From Carposina sasakii (taxonomy: Eukaryota; Arthropoda; Insecta; Lepidoptera; Carposinidae): 64,000 bases of DNA. Shown piece after piece: positions 48,101 through 58,082 of the stretch (positions are counted from its first letter, which is position 1; every line of letters starts with the position of its first letter). The translations under genes were made by a program, and so were the position numbers. The stretch lies in NCBI GenBank assembly GCA_014607495.2, contig CP053169.1:7006001-7070000 (forward strand), written 5' to 3'. Below the pieces are notes generated by a model. The model was given only the letters and a program-made list of their open reading frames with translations. It made no database searches and was not told the DNA's origin.

Positions 48101-48644
48101 ATATTTTTTACTAGACAAAAACATGGTCTGCCCTGTACCTATATTCGAAAAATTGTTAAAGGAGATTGGGGGATTATTTCCAGAAGAGAATTATCGAATT
48201 ATTCAAATGTTGAAATTCACAATAGCTTGCACCGCTTTATTGGACAAATATAAAACAGAAGTAAAAGTATCAAAAGAGGACAAATGGAACGAACTGTACT
48301 TGAAGATATCACCAGAGTTTTCACAGAAAATTATAAAATTGTTACAAGAAGATACATCTGCCTATTTTTCGTCTATATACATGTTGTTCGCAAATGCTTT
48401 GGAAATGTCATTTAACTGCATCAACTTTGAGCACAAAGTTCGTTTAAGTATTTTGGAAAATATACTGAAAACCAGTAACGAGATCAGAGATTACTTGACA
48501 GTTATTGAAATTTTGCCTCGATATGCTCCAGATGACTGTAAAAAACAACTTATCGAAATATGCAATACTATAAAGTCGCATCCATCGGCAGAAGTAAAAT
48601 ACCATTTCTATAAATCGTTAGGTGAATTGGAAGAAATAAATTAA
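45138..48644 (+). CDS. Large uncharacterised helical protein, paralogue 1 (1168 aa)
   Basis: I do not recognise this family. The whole 1168-residue coding region is one exon. A strong splice acceptor (CATATTTTTTCAG) ends at 45128, nine bases before the ATG, so a 5' UTR intron is likely. There is no signal peptide and no membrane span. The protein is Lys/Glu/Leu/Ile-rich and reads as amphipathic helices throughout, compatible with a HEAT/ARM-like solenoid (inference). Blocks shared with the next gene include KATWLIT (about residue 79), MTSKA..HIRLHLR (106-123), SW.K..FEESL (587), NALKH.P (about 606), ARP.P.P..I..YAK (about 720) and APVSLQKH.IR (768). It is probably cytoplasmic or nuclear. No catalytic motif is seen. 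The absence of stops over 3.5 kb argues for a functional gene. Confidence 0.9.
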   Translation: MAPLVLEGVTLGQKQRNYNKLVNDSIKNQPSELSRVNYKESDIENLLKIDVAIYNKDVNYILDVLKCEDMLYVSRVITKATWLITDDQYANIINPEYLNETLFPKMTSKAKNKLMLHIRLHLRNEKRVDQFYNYYKDDTATCTKWLPHCSIQVIKDHIENEDKYYSITIPMLKRLCQRSFDIFEIFVKVKRIYSGYHIKNVLFLLNKYTEPFLDLLKKHVEKYAYPVFNAKATEVIMTKCPQRILDDFETFSSNIHMETFAKHIRKEDLKDFVLKQMRNENTRHLFGFNTLQYFVKRMPIEERVNFIKKVGIEKQLHTEESDKPEMFHERSQCAMSDSFVKLSIGGNCATAPYCWYRLVPFEVAFPEIKKLIRIESSPNERYAMIALLLSVAGNNNKNLITLLEYYYDKHLNEPLKFKSRFVNNILWKTKTHLYNEQAWKILTKIFTAMEVFNTNTDHSVQPAIQAIVIYKILHDESIPEIIEKKLDIADVEKYKTKLTVEEQAKVLTYLFNFFINKNKFKSFKVTSQSDLDKHIVLIKSILQLLKSWDKKINDYPVIIERVQAIIKINKENNWTADIYCLYNVKKSWNKCFFEESLLIHPSENACVNALKHDPALLKRFESEVDKLRRNDNVSLLQLLRKLRVYYPTTLGKDWCSSYISKLNQLDGHKALMRGLFTLLPQNELAEFLKKYAPTETKINWTEANELEISLRKHIAKNMYIARPQPNPELILPYAKDDFLQYGLISLLPVLENISPEKSRDILPKVMDAPVSLQKHGIRFTFIKLPTSETKDILLSIWKNTKNSSIREIVFKQTFNLLCREKDPHVAEDIWTLMTILIDNLTAEENKNTYKLLSRAEKVPPVIRGRYLMKGFTFLKSLPPKANCEDLIETLLRYIPSVMESLDADFVAKIIIDTKEQLSKKPRYDLAEITASYLLCANNEQDLVHRYEILMPAILQFCIQNIKGTVKESRKLCKRNLTSIMEQLCSKIEYFLLDKNMVCPVPIFEKLLKEIGGLFPEENYRIIQMLKFTIACTALLDKYKTEVKVSKEDKWNELYLKISPEFSQKIIKLLQEDTSAYFSSIYMLFANALEMSFNCINFEHKVRLSILENILKTSNEIRDYLTVIEILPRYAPDDCKKQLIEICNTIKSHPSAEVKYHFYKSLGELEEIN

Positions 48645-49416
48645 CCTATGCAGGAACTAGTTCAATTGCGGAAGCCATGCACACATTTTCATATGTTTTT
48701 ACATTACTTACCTACTTAACACATTGTTTATTACTATTATATAAGATTAAAAACCTACCTACCAGTAGGTGCTATAATCTATGTATTACCTATTTAGTTA
48801 TAAGCAGTAGCTTATAAGTATTAAACTTATTTTATATCCATAACTTTACAACTCTAAGCAAATTCTGTCCTGCATAATTACGATAGGTTTACCAATCACA
48901 ATAAATTTACCAATGTGAAATAATAGCTCTTTTTATTTTCATGGTAGGTAAGTATTTTGTCCTCATGTTTTTAAGTGTGCATTTAGAATATCCCATAGCA
49001 CTGTAACTATATGTAGGTACTGCGAAGCAAATTTCTGACAAAGTTGGTATTTTTCCAAACTTAATACCTAAATATGTCATTGTGTACGCTATCAAAAAAG
49101 AACTTTGCTAATTGGCAAATCAAATCAGTACAAAAATATGGATAAATTAATGTTATAAAAACTTGCTACAGTGCAAGAATAGCTTAATCTACTACTTTTC
49201 TTGTAGGTGCTTATTTCTTTAATATTTATCATTAAGACTGAAGAAAAGAATAAGGATTTTACTAATAAAAAGCTTTAAACTATGTATAAGCTATCCACAG
49301 GTTAATTTCTCAGATATTCCATATATTTTGCTGTCAATGTATAACGAGGTTGTAACTTTACATGCGGTTTATTAGTAGCAGGATTAAACTTCAGTATGTC
49401 TTTCATTACTTCCAGA
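48645..49416 (+). other. Spacer between the two large paralogues
   Basis: 772 bp, AT-rich, no ORF of note. AATAAA at 48635-48640 overlaps the end of the first gene, with another near 48899. TATAAAAA near 49155 could serve the second gene. The 3' end of the spacer is a pyrimidine-rich acceptor, TCTTTCATTACTTCCAG, ending at 49415. A 5' UTR exon was not located with confidence. Confidence 0.4.
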
Positions 49417-52400
49417 ATGGCGCCGCCGCCGGCGACAACCATATTACTAACCGGCGGAAACCTTGGCCAGAGACATCAATTCTATAATGCCTTAGTTAAC
49501 GATGCTATTAAGAATAATGAAGCAAGCATCATTGATACTAACGACAACGATATGGTTAAACTATTTAAAATAGACATTGCCAGCCATAACAAAGATGTAG
49601 AATATATACTTAGCGTTTTTAAATCTAACGACCTAATGTGTGTTTCAAGAGCAATAAAAAAGGCAACTTGGCTAATAACCGACAACCAGTACGCGTATAT
49701 AATAAATGCAGACTATGTTTATACTAAACTGTTCCCAAGCATGACTTCCAAAGCCATATGTAAACTAAAGAAACATATAAGACTCCATCTTAGAGATGAA
49801 TCCAGAGTTGAAGAATTTTATAAACGAGAAGATAATCGTCGAGTTGCCGTCAAGTGGCTTCCTCGTTGTTCTGTTAACTTTATTGACCAAGAAGCGAAGA
49901 AAATAAAATATATAAAACCATATATATTCAAAAGATTGTGCGAAAAATCACCGACCGTTTTAGGAAAAATGGCCACAATATACGAATCTCAATGCTACGG
50001 ATCGCTTACAACCGACTTTTACCGTATAAAAGACAATGTAAATGACTATTTAGATATGGTAGAGAAAAATAAATCGAATTTCCCTAAATTTGGTAAAAGG
50101 GGAACCAAAATTATAATGAAAACTTGCCCTGAAAGAGTGATTACTAATTACGCAAAATACGTTAGTGTTATTGATGTAAAAACTTTTGCAAAATATTTGA
50201 AACCAGAGGATATAAAAGAATTTTTATTCGATCAATGTATGAGGATGAATTCAGACATAGAGTACTCCAATAGGTATTGCTTTGTATTTAACAATTTCCG
50301 GTTAATTATAAACAGAATGCCAGAAACAGAAAGATTCGCTTTTATAAAACAAGTATTCATTGATAAAATACATACGCGTGAGAATAATGAACCAGAATGG
50401 CCAAAGGATTCGGACATGTATAAAATGAAAATCTTGTACGACATAGTGATAAGAACTGTGTGTAATAAGAATAATCTATTCAAAAATACATACTCGTTTT
50501 ATGTATTTGCATCCTTCGAAGTAGCTCTAACCGAGATAAGAAACATTATAAAGACGAATCCTACTGAAGACTGTAATCCTTATTTAGATATACTTATTAC
50601 GTGTGCAAGAAATAACATGACAAATGTAAAATCTATACTTGAATTTTATAATGAAAAGCTTATAAACAATCGAATTCAATCTAAAATTGCTTTTATACAA
50701 AGTCTTTTCACACGCACAAATATTTTACGTTATGATGACAGTATTTGGTGTATATTAGAAACACTATTTGAGCAAATGGAAGTTTACAGTAAATCCGATC
50801 TAAACATGGATATTATTGTAGAAGCTATTTTATTGCATAAAGTTGTTAATGGACAGGAAGTTCCTGTAATCATCAAAGAAAAATTTCAATACAATACCCT
50901 TAACAAATTTAAAAAGAATTTAAATGCCGTCCAGAAGAATAATGTTTTTAATTACTTATTTAACATCAAATTTAATGAGCTACAAACAAAAATTGTCAAT
51001 AATGAAAAAGAATGCACTCTCTATGTAACGGAAATAGAAAACGTTTTGAATCTGCTCACATCTTGGGATAAAGAGTTGAGAGATTTTCCATTGTTGTTAA
51101 ACTGTATTAAAAAGATAGCTAAAGATAAAAACGAAAAATCTTGGAATGTAGATTTATCATCAATATACAATTTTAAGAAATCATGGAAACAGCTAATGTT
51201 CGAAGAGTCTCTCGTTCTTTCTCTCACTGAAAAGACTTGTGTAAACGCACTAAAACACAATCCGGAAATCCTAAATGATAACTCCAGTGCAATAGAAGCA
51301 CTACGTTGTAACGACGCTGTGTCACTGCAACAATTTAACCGCAAACTGAGGATGTACTGGCCTGAAACTATAGCCTTGGATTGGAAAACTGCATACCTTG
51401 ATAAAGTTGGTGAAGAAAAGGGGCATAAAGCACGGGCCAGAGGTATTTGCACTCTCCTTTCCCAATCTCAACTTACAGAAATCCTTCACAGATATGCTCC
51501 AGAAAACCCTAAAATCGTTTGGGATAATATAGATGCAGTTAAACTAGGTTTGCAAAGACAACTTGCGAAGAGCATGCACGTTGCGCGACCACATCCATCG
51601 CCAGATACAATCATTATGTACGCTAAAGGAGATTATTTGCAGTACGCTTTACCGTCGCTACTTGCGATATTTTATAATTTGAGTGTGGATGAAAGCCGTA
51701 TACATTTACATAAAATACTAAATGCGCCAGTGTCTTTACAGAAACATAGTATTCGCTTAGCCTTTGTGAAGCTAACGGCTGAAGAACTTAAACCCATATT
51801 TCTAAATATATGGAAGACGACGAAAAATCCTATAATACGGAGTATTCTTTTCAAATACACGTATACTCTGCTTTGCAAAGAAAGTGATACGAAGAAAATA
51901 ACAGAACTTTGGAGTCTATTAGAAATGTATATAGACAACCTGAACTTGGAAGAAAATGAGGCGATCTACGAGTTATTACGACACATTAATAAAATTAACA
52001 AAGTCCCTATCAAAGTGAGAGCCAATTATATAATAAAATCCTATTACTTTCTTCAAAAGTTGATACCAACGAGAGAAAAAGATCGTGACCATTACGATTA
52101 CTGTATGAATGATATTATAAGGTATTTTAGGGATATCATGGACCACTTACCCTCTGAGTTCGTCTCCAATGTGATATTAGAACGAATAAAAGAAAACGAA
52201 ATTGGGGCAACAATTTCGGCCTATTTGTTATTCTCAGGCGACGAATATACACAAATGGAGAGATACAAAAAAGTTTTCGTTCCCTATTTTGAAACCGACA
52301 GATCTATGGAGAGTTTGCTTGATCAATTATCGGACGACTTTAAAGAAATTATTATGAGGAAGAACAAAATAAACCCATACAAAATGTTCTCTGAAATCGA

Positions 52401-52869
52401 GAAGCTTCTTGAGAGTAAATTGAATGAAAAACACAATTATGTGTTACTGAGAAAGTGGAAACTAACGACCGAATTTGTTAGAATTCTTAAAAAGTATAAT
52501 ATGGAAGAGGGAGACGAAAAAGCAACATGCATGGCTAATGCCACAGAATTTGGAACATACTGTATAAGTATTTTAAGAAAAGACGTAGAGAAGTATTTTC
52601 CATGCATTTATGTATTGTTTTCTGAGGCTCTTGAAAGCGTTATTTCTAAGATAACCAATGATATCAAAGTGAAATACGAAATATACAAACACTTCCTGTC
52701 CGACCAAGATTGCGTGTGCGCATACCTTATAGTTATAAATGTTATTAAACATTGCTGTAAAAATGAAGAAACTGAAGAATTACGCCGCTCAATTTTACAG
52801 CATCCCTCACAGGAAGTGAAAATTCACTATCATTTTTACTCTAAAGATTATGACGAATATTATTATTAA
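49417..52869 (+). CDS. Large uncharacterised helical protein, paralogue 2 (about 1150 aa)
   Basis: Tandem paralogue of the gene before it, same strand. The frame is open from an ATG at 49396, but that segment is the pyrimidine tract of a splice acceptor (TTACTTCCAG ending at 49415). I choose the ATG at 49417, which gives MAPPPATT.., matching the MAPLV.. start of paralogue 1. Conserved blocks sit at almost the same residue numbers: KATWLIT near 82, SWKQLMFEESL near 589, MHVARPHPSP near 720 and APVSLQKHSIR near 770. Alignment is therefore nearly gap-free across the middle. Similarity is lower near residues 140-240 and in the C-terminal quarter, though both end with HPS.EVK.H.HFY-like tails. It is all-helical by appearance, with no signal or membrane segment. 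Stop TAA at 52867-52869. Function unknown. Confidence 0.9.
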   Translation: MAPPPATTILLTGGNLGQRHQFYNALVNDAIKNNEASIIDTNDNDMVKLFKIDIASHNKDVEYILSVFKSNDLMCVSRAIKKATWLITDNQYAYIINADYVYTKLFPSMTSKAICKLKKHIRLHLRDESRVEEFYKREDNRRVAVKWLPRCSVNFIDQEAKKIKYIKPYIFKRLCEKSPTVLGKMATIYESQCYGSLTTDFYRIKDNVNDYLDMVEKNKSNFPKFGKRGTKIIMKTCPERVITNYAKYVSVIDVKTFAKYLKPEDIKEFLFDQCMRMNSDIEYSNRYCFVFNNFRLIINRMPETERFAFIKQVFIDKIHTRENNEPEWPKDSDMYKMKILYDIVIRTVCNKNNLFKNTYSFYVFASFEVALTEIRNIIKTNPTEDCNPYLDILITCARNNMTNVKSILEFYNEKLINNRIQSKIAFIQSLFTRTNILRYDDSIWCILETLFEQMEVYSKSDLNMDIIVEAILLHKVVNGQEVPVIIKEKFQYNTLNKFKKNLNAVQKNNVFNYLFNIKFNELQTKIVNNEKECTLYVTEIENVLNLLTSWDKELRDFPLLLNCIKKIAKDKNEKSWNVDLSSIYNFKKSWKQLMFEESLVLSLTEKTCVNALKHNPEILNDNSSAIEALRCNDAVSLQQFNRKLRMYWPETIALDWKTAYLDKVGEEKGHKARARGICTLLSQSQLTEILHRYAPENPKIVWDNIDAVKLGLQRQLAKSMHVARPHPSPDTIIMYAKGDYLQYALPSLLAIFYNLSVDESRIHLHKILNAPVSLQKHSIRLAFVKLTAEELKPIFLNIWKTTKNPIIRSILFKYTYTLLCKESDTKKITELWSLLEMYIDNLNLEENEAIYELLRHINKINKVPIKVRANYIIKSYYFLQKLIPTREKDRDHYDYCMNDIIRYFRDIMDHLPSEFVSNVILERIKENEIGATISAYLLFSGDEYTQMERYKKVFVPYFETDRSMESLLDQLSDDFKEIIMRKNKINPYKMFSEIEKLLESKLNEKHNYVLLRKWKLTTEFVRILKKYNMEEGDEKATCMANATEFGTYCISILRKDVEKYFPCIYVLFSEALESVISKITNDIKVKYEIYKHFLSDQDCVCAYLIVINVIKHCCKNEETEELRRSILQHPSQEVKIHYHFYSKDYDEYYY

Positions 52870-52884
52870 ATAGGTAGGTTCTTA

Positions 52885-53164
52885 GGCTCAATTTACATCA
52901 CCGCGGAATGGAACGGAATGGAAGTTTTTGTACATCGCATAATGAAATTTATGTCAAGTGTATAACAAACAAACTAACTACGAGCCTAAAAAAAGTCGTG
53001 CGTCTTCCGCGGAATCCTCGCGCATTCTCGACAACTCTCCGATGATTTGACGTAACGGAATTTGGAAATTGACGCTGATGATATAAAGTTCATTATGCTA
53101 GATATATACGATTTCGTTGCAAAAATTCGCTCCCGTTCCATTCCGCGGCGGTGTAAATTGAGCC
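52885..53164. mobile_element. PIF/Harbinger-type MITE with TTA duplication, 15 bp after a stop codon
   Basis: It begins GGCTCAATTTACATCACCGC and ends with the inverse, GCGGCGGTGTAAATTGAGCC. TTA flanks it on both sides (52882-52884 and 53165-53167). The terminal inverted repeats are about 33 bp. It has no transposase. It lies in what must be the 3' UTR or immediate downstream of paralogue 2, whose next AATAAA is near 53616, beyond the element. Confidence 0.85.
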
Positions 53165-53167
53165 TTA

Positions 53168-53667
53168 GATAGTTCCTAACTATGGTTTCCGCGAGCGACT
53201 TATTCAGCGCGCAATCGAGTTTCTTTGCCACCAAAAAATTTATGCATTATATTTTGTACTATGTACCTAGAAATGTTTATAATTTTTTTGTTGCTTTATA
53301 TTTGTTACAATAGAATTTAATAGTTGTTCAAAGAGAGAGCCTGTTGACTCGTATTGTCCGGTAGGGCGTTTTAGTGCTCCAGCCTACCGCGTTATACCTA
53401 CCGTCACGGTGTGTTGTATTCTACTGTACCTTCTTTCCGGTCACAGGGACGCCCCGAGGAAGCTCCACTCTGACGCAGCTTTATTACGTCGTCGCATTGT
53501 ACCTAGTTATTGCATTTGTCAATTTTGTCACACTAAAAATACGCGACGTTATTATATTGCATAAAACGTCTACACCCTACCGTACGCTCTCTGTTTGACG
53601 AGGACTTAAACATTTAATAAAATAAACACAAAATTTAAAAGCGTAGTTACTTATCTACTCAGTTAAT
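53168..53667. other. Region with no recognised gene
   Basis: A plus-strand open frame at 53374-53598 has no start context or homology that I recognise. AATAAA near 53616 (plus) is the first reasonable poly(A) signal for the large paralogue 2 if its 3' UTR includes the MITE. ATTAAA on the minus strand at 53612-53617 could serve the candidate minus-strand gene. Confidence 0.3.
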
Positions 53668-54956
53668 TTACAAGTCACAGATACACAGAGCTTGTCGGAA
53701 GACACAGAACTCTTGGAGCCAGTTAAAGGTCATCAGAGCGATAGCAGGGACCTTGCAAACGAAGCGCTTGAAAGACTTCGGACTAGCAAGTACGTTGAGA
53801 CTTTTCACGGTAACGGCTAGGAGCTGACCGCCAAGGTGTGGAAGAAAAAGAGCGGGGTTTTCCTGCAACATGTTTGGGCCCTTACTTTAATATGCTGACA
53901 TGAACGAAAAGAACAACTGCAGTAGCAAATGCGAAGTAATGCGACAGCGAAAATTGAACGTGTGTCAATGCGCGGGACAAGCAAACCGCACCTCGCCCCG
54001 CGCACTTACACTAACCGCAGTCGCATTGCTATCGCTCTGCTTCTGCAAATTACGTAATCACTACACAGATTAAAGCATTCATAGTGCATACCGTAACAGT
54101 AAGCTAAGTAACGTAAATGTACACACTACTTTCGCTTCATCTACATTCATGATATTCTTCATGCACGCTCGTCAGTTTTTCTTCTCGTCAACTCTTGACC
54201 TGTAGGTAAATAAATCTGTCTAAGTGTCTACTTACTGTGAGACAGCCAACGATAAGGCACCCATACTGCACGAGACCCATTGATGTCGCGATGATTTTTA
54301 AATCATGCACAAGCATTAAGTTCTCCTCGTGACTGGGAGCATGGCCTAAATTGTTTTTTAAATGCATAGCACTGATCATCTGAAATATAGCCAGAAACTA
54401 GTAAAACCTATTCTATTCTAAATGGTCAAAACCAAGGATTGCATTTAATAAGTGCTCTAAATTTTTCCGCCTAATCTAGTGCTGTTCACCAAATATTTCC
54501 TTTGCATGATAGCGCTAGTTTCTATGGGTTATCTGTGTTACTACGAAATCAGGCATAGGAGTTATTCTTTGAACGGACTCTAGGTAGCATATACCTAGTT
54601 GTAGGTATAGGTATTGTTCATTCACAACGCTTTAAGGGAGATAGAGACCTAAAAGGAACTCTTTCACTCACGCCTATCCAAAGGAGCGGAGCGGTGAGGC
54701 GAAGAAATATTAACCAATAGGATTTCATGACTGGTGCAGATACAATCCTATTGATTAGTTAATCCCATTTTTCTGGCCTAGTGGACACTGAGCATGCAGC
54801 CTTAGGCATGCGGTTGTTTAGCCGTGGATATATAATATAAATACAGATAAAAATGGTAGGTACTAAGAGAGGTATAAAAGATCGACATTATGTACTTACA
54901 AATCCAAGAGCTCCATAGAAATATGTGTAAATATAGCTCATTGCGAATGTAGGGTG
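53668..54956 (-). CDS. Possible minus-strand gene, three candidate phase-0 exons
   Basis: Exon-like segments on the minus strand: 54900-54956 (acceptor TTCTATGTCAG, donor GTAAGTACA; HPTFAMSYIYTYFYGALGF), 54236-54379 (acceptor TATATTTCAG, donor GTAAGTAG; 48 codons including LVQYGCLIVGCLT) and 53668-53860 (after ATGTTGCAG; ENPALFLPHLGGQLLAV.., stop TAA). All three join in phase 0. Hydrophobic stretches suggest a membrane protein. A further candidate is 56879-56905 (MLAMTIGSL, donor GTAAGTTA). I could not assign a family: the middle exon loosely recalls insect odorant receptors, but the last exon does not. The set may be incomplete, a pseudogene, or coincidence. Confidence 0.25.
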
Positions 54957-55429
54957 CTGACATAGAAGTTTCGTGTAGCGTAGATTAGGCCTCAGAATTG
55001 GAGTCAATATATTGTGGAATGGCAACTTCATATTTACATAGGTACTATATTTCTACTCTATTTATAAATGTCGTGTAGTCTGTTTTTGCAATAAATTGGT
55101 GGGTTTAACAAAATATATTCTCTAAAACCAAGTGTTTACAAAACATAAAGCACCTATTTTTGACATTATTTGCCATAGAGAAACAAGAGAAAGGATATTT
55201 GAGATTTTAGTTTTAAGACTAATTTCTGTCATAAAAAATCTACAAAGTTTTCTACCACGAAAAGCTGACCGCTCAGTTGCCACTTAGGTATTTATTATAT
55301 TTCACATTTTATTTCATTCACTCACTTTTTCTCTAGCTAGGCCGTTAAGGTTAAACCTCAGGTTAAACTATACCGCGAGGTGGTCGCAGCTTTTTACTTT
55401 ATCTCACGCGAGGAGTAAATTGCATTCTA

Positions 55430-55525
55430 TCATCATCATCATCAGCCTATTGCAGTCCACTGCTGGACGTAGGCCTCCCCCAGAGCACGCCACAAGACTG
55501 CCATGGGGGTATTTGCCCATAGTCA
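55430..55525 (-). repeat. RTE-type LINE 3' end, inverted
   Basis: ATCATCATCATCAGCCTATTG then CAGTCCACTGCTGGACGTAG and GCCTCCCCCAGAGCACGCC. This is the reverse complement of the 39240-39290 end including the (GAT)n tail. The plus-strand open frame across it is spurious. 55530-56150 holds nothing else recognised. Confidence 0.65.
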
Positions 55526-56160
55526 CCACGCTGGGCAGGCGGGTTAGTGACCGCAGTTTGTATTTTGGACATGTCAACACGGAGTCTGCTCTGCAGGCAC
55601 CACGCGGCCAGTCATGGCAAGTTTTAACACATTCACTGTCAGCCGACTACGTAATTGCGTTTCCTGGGTTTTCTAGAACTGCCTTTTGCGTCCTGGCACT
55701 ATGCGTTGAACTGATGTCGACATGCTTGAAAATCTGCCTGCAGCGAACATGTCTAATCATCCACCGCCAACCAAACTAAGTTAGTTTATAGCCTAGGCGG
55801 ATTTATACAGACAAGACATTTATGTAAGTATACATATAGATCTAGTTTTAATTATGTTGCCAAATGAAATAAAACACATGTCTTGGCAATTCTTATCTTT
55901 ATTGCCTGTACAAGCTAGAACTTGCACATGTACATTATTATCATTGAGCCCTACTCAATTACAGTTAGTCTTAAACACCTAAGGTGAGTTACTATTTTCA
56001 AAATTTTGTTGAGTTTATCCAAAAATAGTAATTCAATTATACTAGGTGTTAACAGTAATTATTTAGTAATTTTAATAGTATTATTTGTAGTCGAAATATA
56101 AAATTATAAGCATAATTTTATAACAGTTAGGGCACATCATTCATTGTTTACAAAGACTAA

Positions 56161-56258
56161 GGCTCAATTTACACCGCCGCGGAATGGAACGGAAGCGACT
56201 TTTTGCTACGTAATCGTATATAGCATAATGAACTTTCCGCGGCGGTGTAAATTGAGCC
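56161..56258. mobile_element. Short PIF/Harbinger-type MITE with TAA duplication
   Basis: GGCTCAATTTACACCGCCGC at the left and its inverse at the right, with TAA on both sides (56158-56160 and 56259-56261). It is the same family as the element at 52885-53164, deleted to 98 bp. Confidence 0.85.
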
Positions 56259-56939
56259 TAAGAGGCTAGTTGACATTATTTTTAGGGGTTTCTCTTGCCT
56301 TGAACCAATTGACTTGTGGTTGGCACAATATATTTGGTTAATTACTCTAGAAAATATACTCTAAACAACTCGCTATACTAGTCGATGGCCGCGCAGTTGT
56401 CATAGCGTCAATACACTGTGCATTTTAATTCGAAATTAAAACACTGCGCGCATTGACGGAACACATTCACTGCCGCCGACTAATTATTTCCGTTTTGATT
56501 TACTAGAGGCGTCCTAGAACTAGACGTGCATGCTTAGAAAATATTCCGGCAGCAAACGTGTTAATAGCATGCGTCTAGCACACTCTCTGAGGAGTACAAT
56601 ATAAAAAATTGAATATCTTTTCATTTTTATGTCATGTATGGGACAGTTAGTTAGTTAGTTTGACTGGGCATTTTCCGCACATAGCCTCTATAAATGAGGC
56701 CATTATACATGTATGGGACAGATATACCTCTCTCTTGTGTGTACACACAACACTAGAAATCAGGTACATAAACTAATGAGAAACAACAATAGTCAACTAG
56801 CCAATCAATGAGTGAAGTGCTCACTATCAATCAACAACCAATTAAAGTTTATATTACATGAATAAAATGTTAACTTACAAGACTACCAATAGTCATTGCT
56901 AGCATACTAAACTTAGTTGTAGGATTGCATTTATATTAA

Positions 56940-57284
56940 ACTTGCAACGAATATTTGGTTACTATTCGGTATTCGCCCTATTCAGCTGCTTTTATTATAT
57001 TCGGCCGAATACCAAATATCTACATATTATTCGGCCAAATAGCGAATACTTAAGTAATATATTTTGTTATAGGAAGATAATTGGTAAAATGAAAAAAAAA
57101 ATTATGGATTCATTATGTATACATTCATATTCTCAATTCTCTTATAATCATTTAAGTAGTCATTGGTACATAATACCGATGTAGTCGCCTTTTTTCCAAC
57201 GCCACCACGACAAATTTTTAATATTTGGCTCGCCAAATATTCGGTATTCGGTATACTGCCGAATATACCATTCGTTGCAAGTCT
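56940..57284. mobile_element. MITE with ACTTGCAACGAAT inverted ends
   Basis: ACTTGCAACGAATATTTGG at the left, and ATTCGTTGCAAGT at the right (57269-57282). Inside are many ATTCGGTATTCG and TTCGGCCGAATA motifs in both orientations, so it is strongly self-complementary. No transposase. It lies directly beside the candidate exon at 56879-56905. Confidence 0.65.
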
Positions 57285-57558
57285 AATTTATATCCAATGT
57301 CATTCAAAGTTCTAGTATAAGATTTGTCTTCCGTGTCCTTACAACAAGACTAAAAGCTTATGTAATACAAAAAATATTGCCCATGCACAAGGCTGTATGT
57401 ATGGTTCATAATAAAAAAAAATCTGGTGTGTATGTACTCGTACTTAAAAATTTATCAATCTGCAAAGAAAGAAAACTTGAGCTTAGAAAATAAGGAAACA
57501 CATAACGAGATCTGTGAATATCTGATCTAAGGTAGTAACAGAACAATCTATACATATG

Positions 57559-57888
57559 TATAATAAAAATGTAACGGATCGCTGTCTGTACATGGAAGAT
57601 ATACTATGAGAAAAAATATTATAGGAGACCTTTATCAATGCAAAAGGACCCAAAATGATGAAATTTGGAATTTTTGTCTGTTTGTAGGTTTGTCTGTTTG
57701 TCTGTGTGTTTGTGCACGCTCTCAGAAACAGCTTAACTGATTTCGATGCAGTTTTCAGGAATTTGTTGTGACAGGTCCCACTTAACATATAGGCTACTTT
57801 TATCCCGGGAAAATGTTTTTATCCCAGATATTTTATTTTTTCTGCAGTACACGCGGACGGAGTCGCGGCCGTCCACTAGTACAAAGTA
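57559..57888 (-). repeat. Dispersed repeat family D, inverted full-length copy
   Basis: TAATAAAAATGTAACGGATC at one end and GACGGAGTCGCGGCCGTCCA at the other, with GACAGGTCCCACTTAACATA and TATCCCGGGAAAATG between. About 330 bp, the most complete copy here. Confidence 0.65.
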
Positions 57889-58076
57889 ATATATTACTTC
57901 ATTTAATGCCTTAAGCATAGAATAAAAGAGGCCTATAATTATAGGCCCCTTAAAATTATAAATTTAAGTTAGATAACTTAAATACACAGTGGGCTTATTA
58001 GCAATATACAATGGCTAGACTTTTTGAGGCTAAGTTAGGTAAGTGCCCAGTCACAGTCAAACCAATGCAATTGCCT

Positions 58077-58082
58077 TTTATT
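58077..58082 (-). terminator. Poly(A) signal of the HP1 gene
   Basis: AATAAA on the minus strand, about 155 nt beyond the stop codon at 58237-58239. Confidence 0.55.

Noticed and set aside
49396..49416. Upstream ATG for the second large gene
   Set aside because: The codons coincide with the polypyrimidine tract and AG of a splice acceptor, and the paralogue starts at the MAP corresponding to 49417.
54000..54045. 33-nt micro-exon (KQSDSNATAVS) between TTTGCAG and GTAAGTGC on the minus strand
   Set aside because: Splice signals are good and the phase fits, but the peptide is low-information and a 33-nt exon cannot be supported without transcripts.
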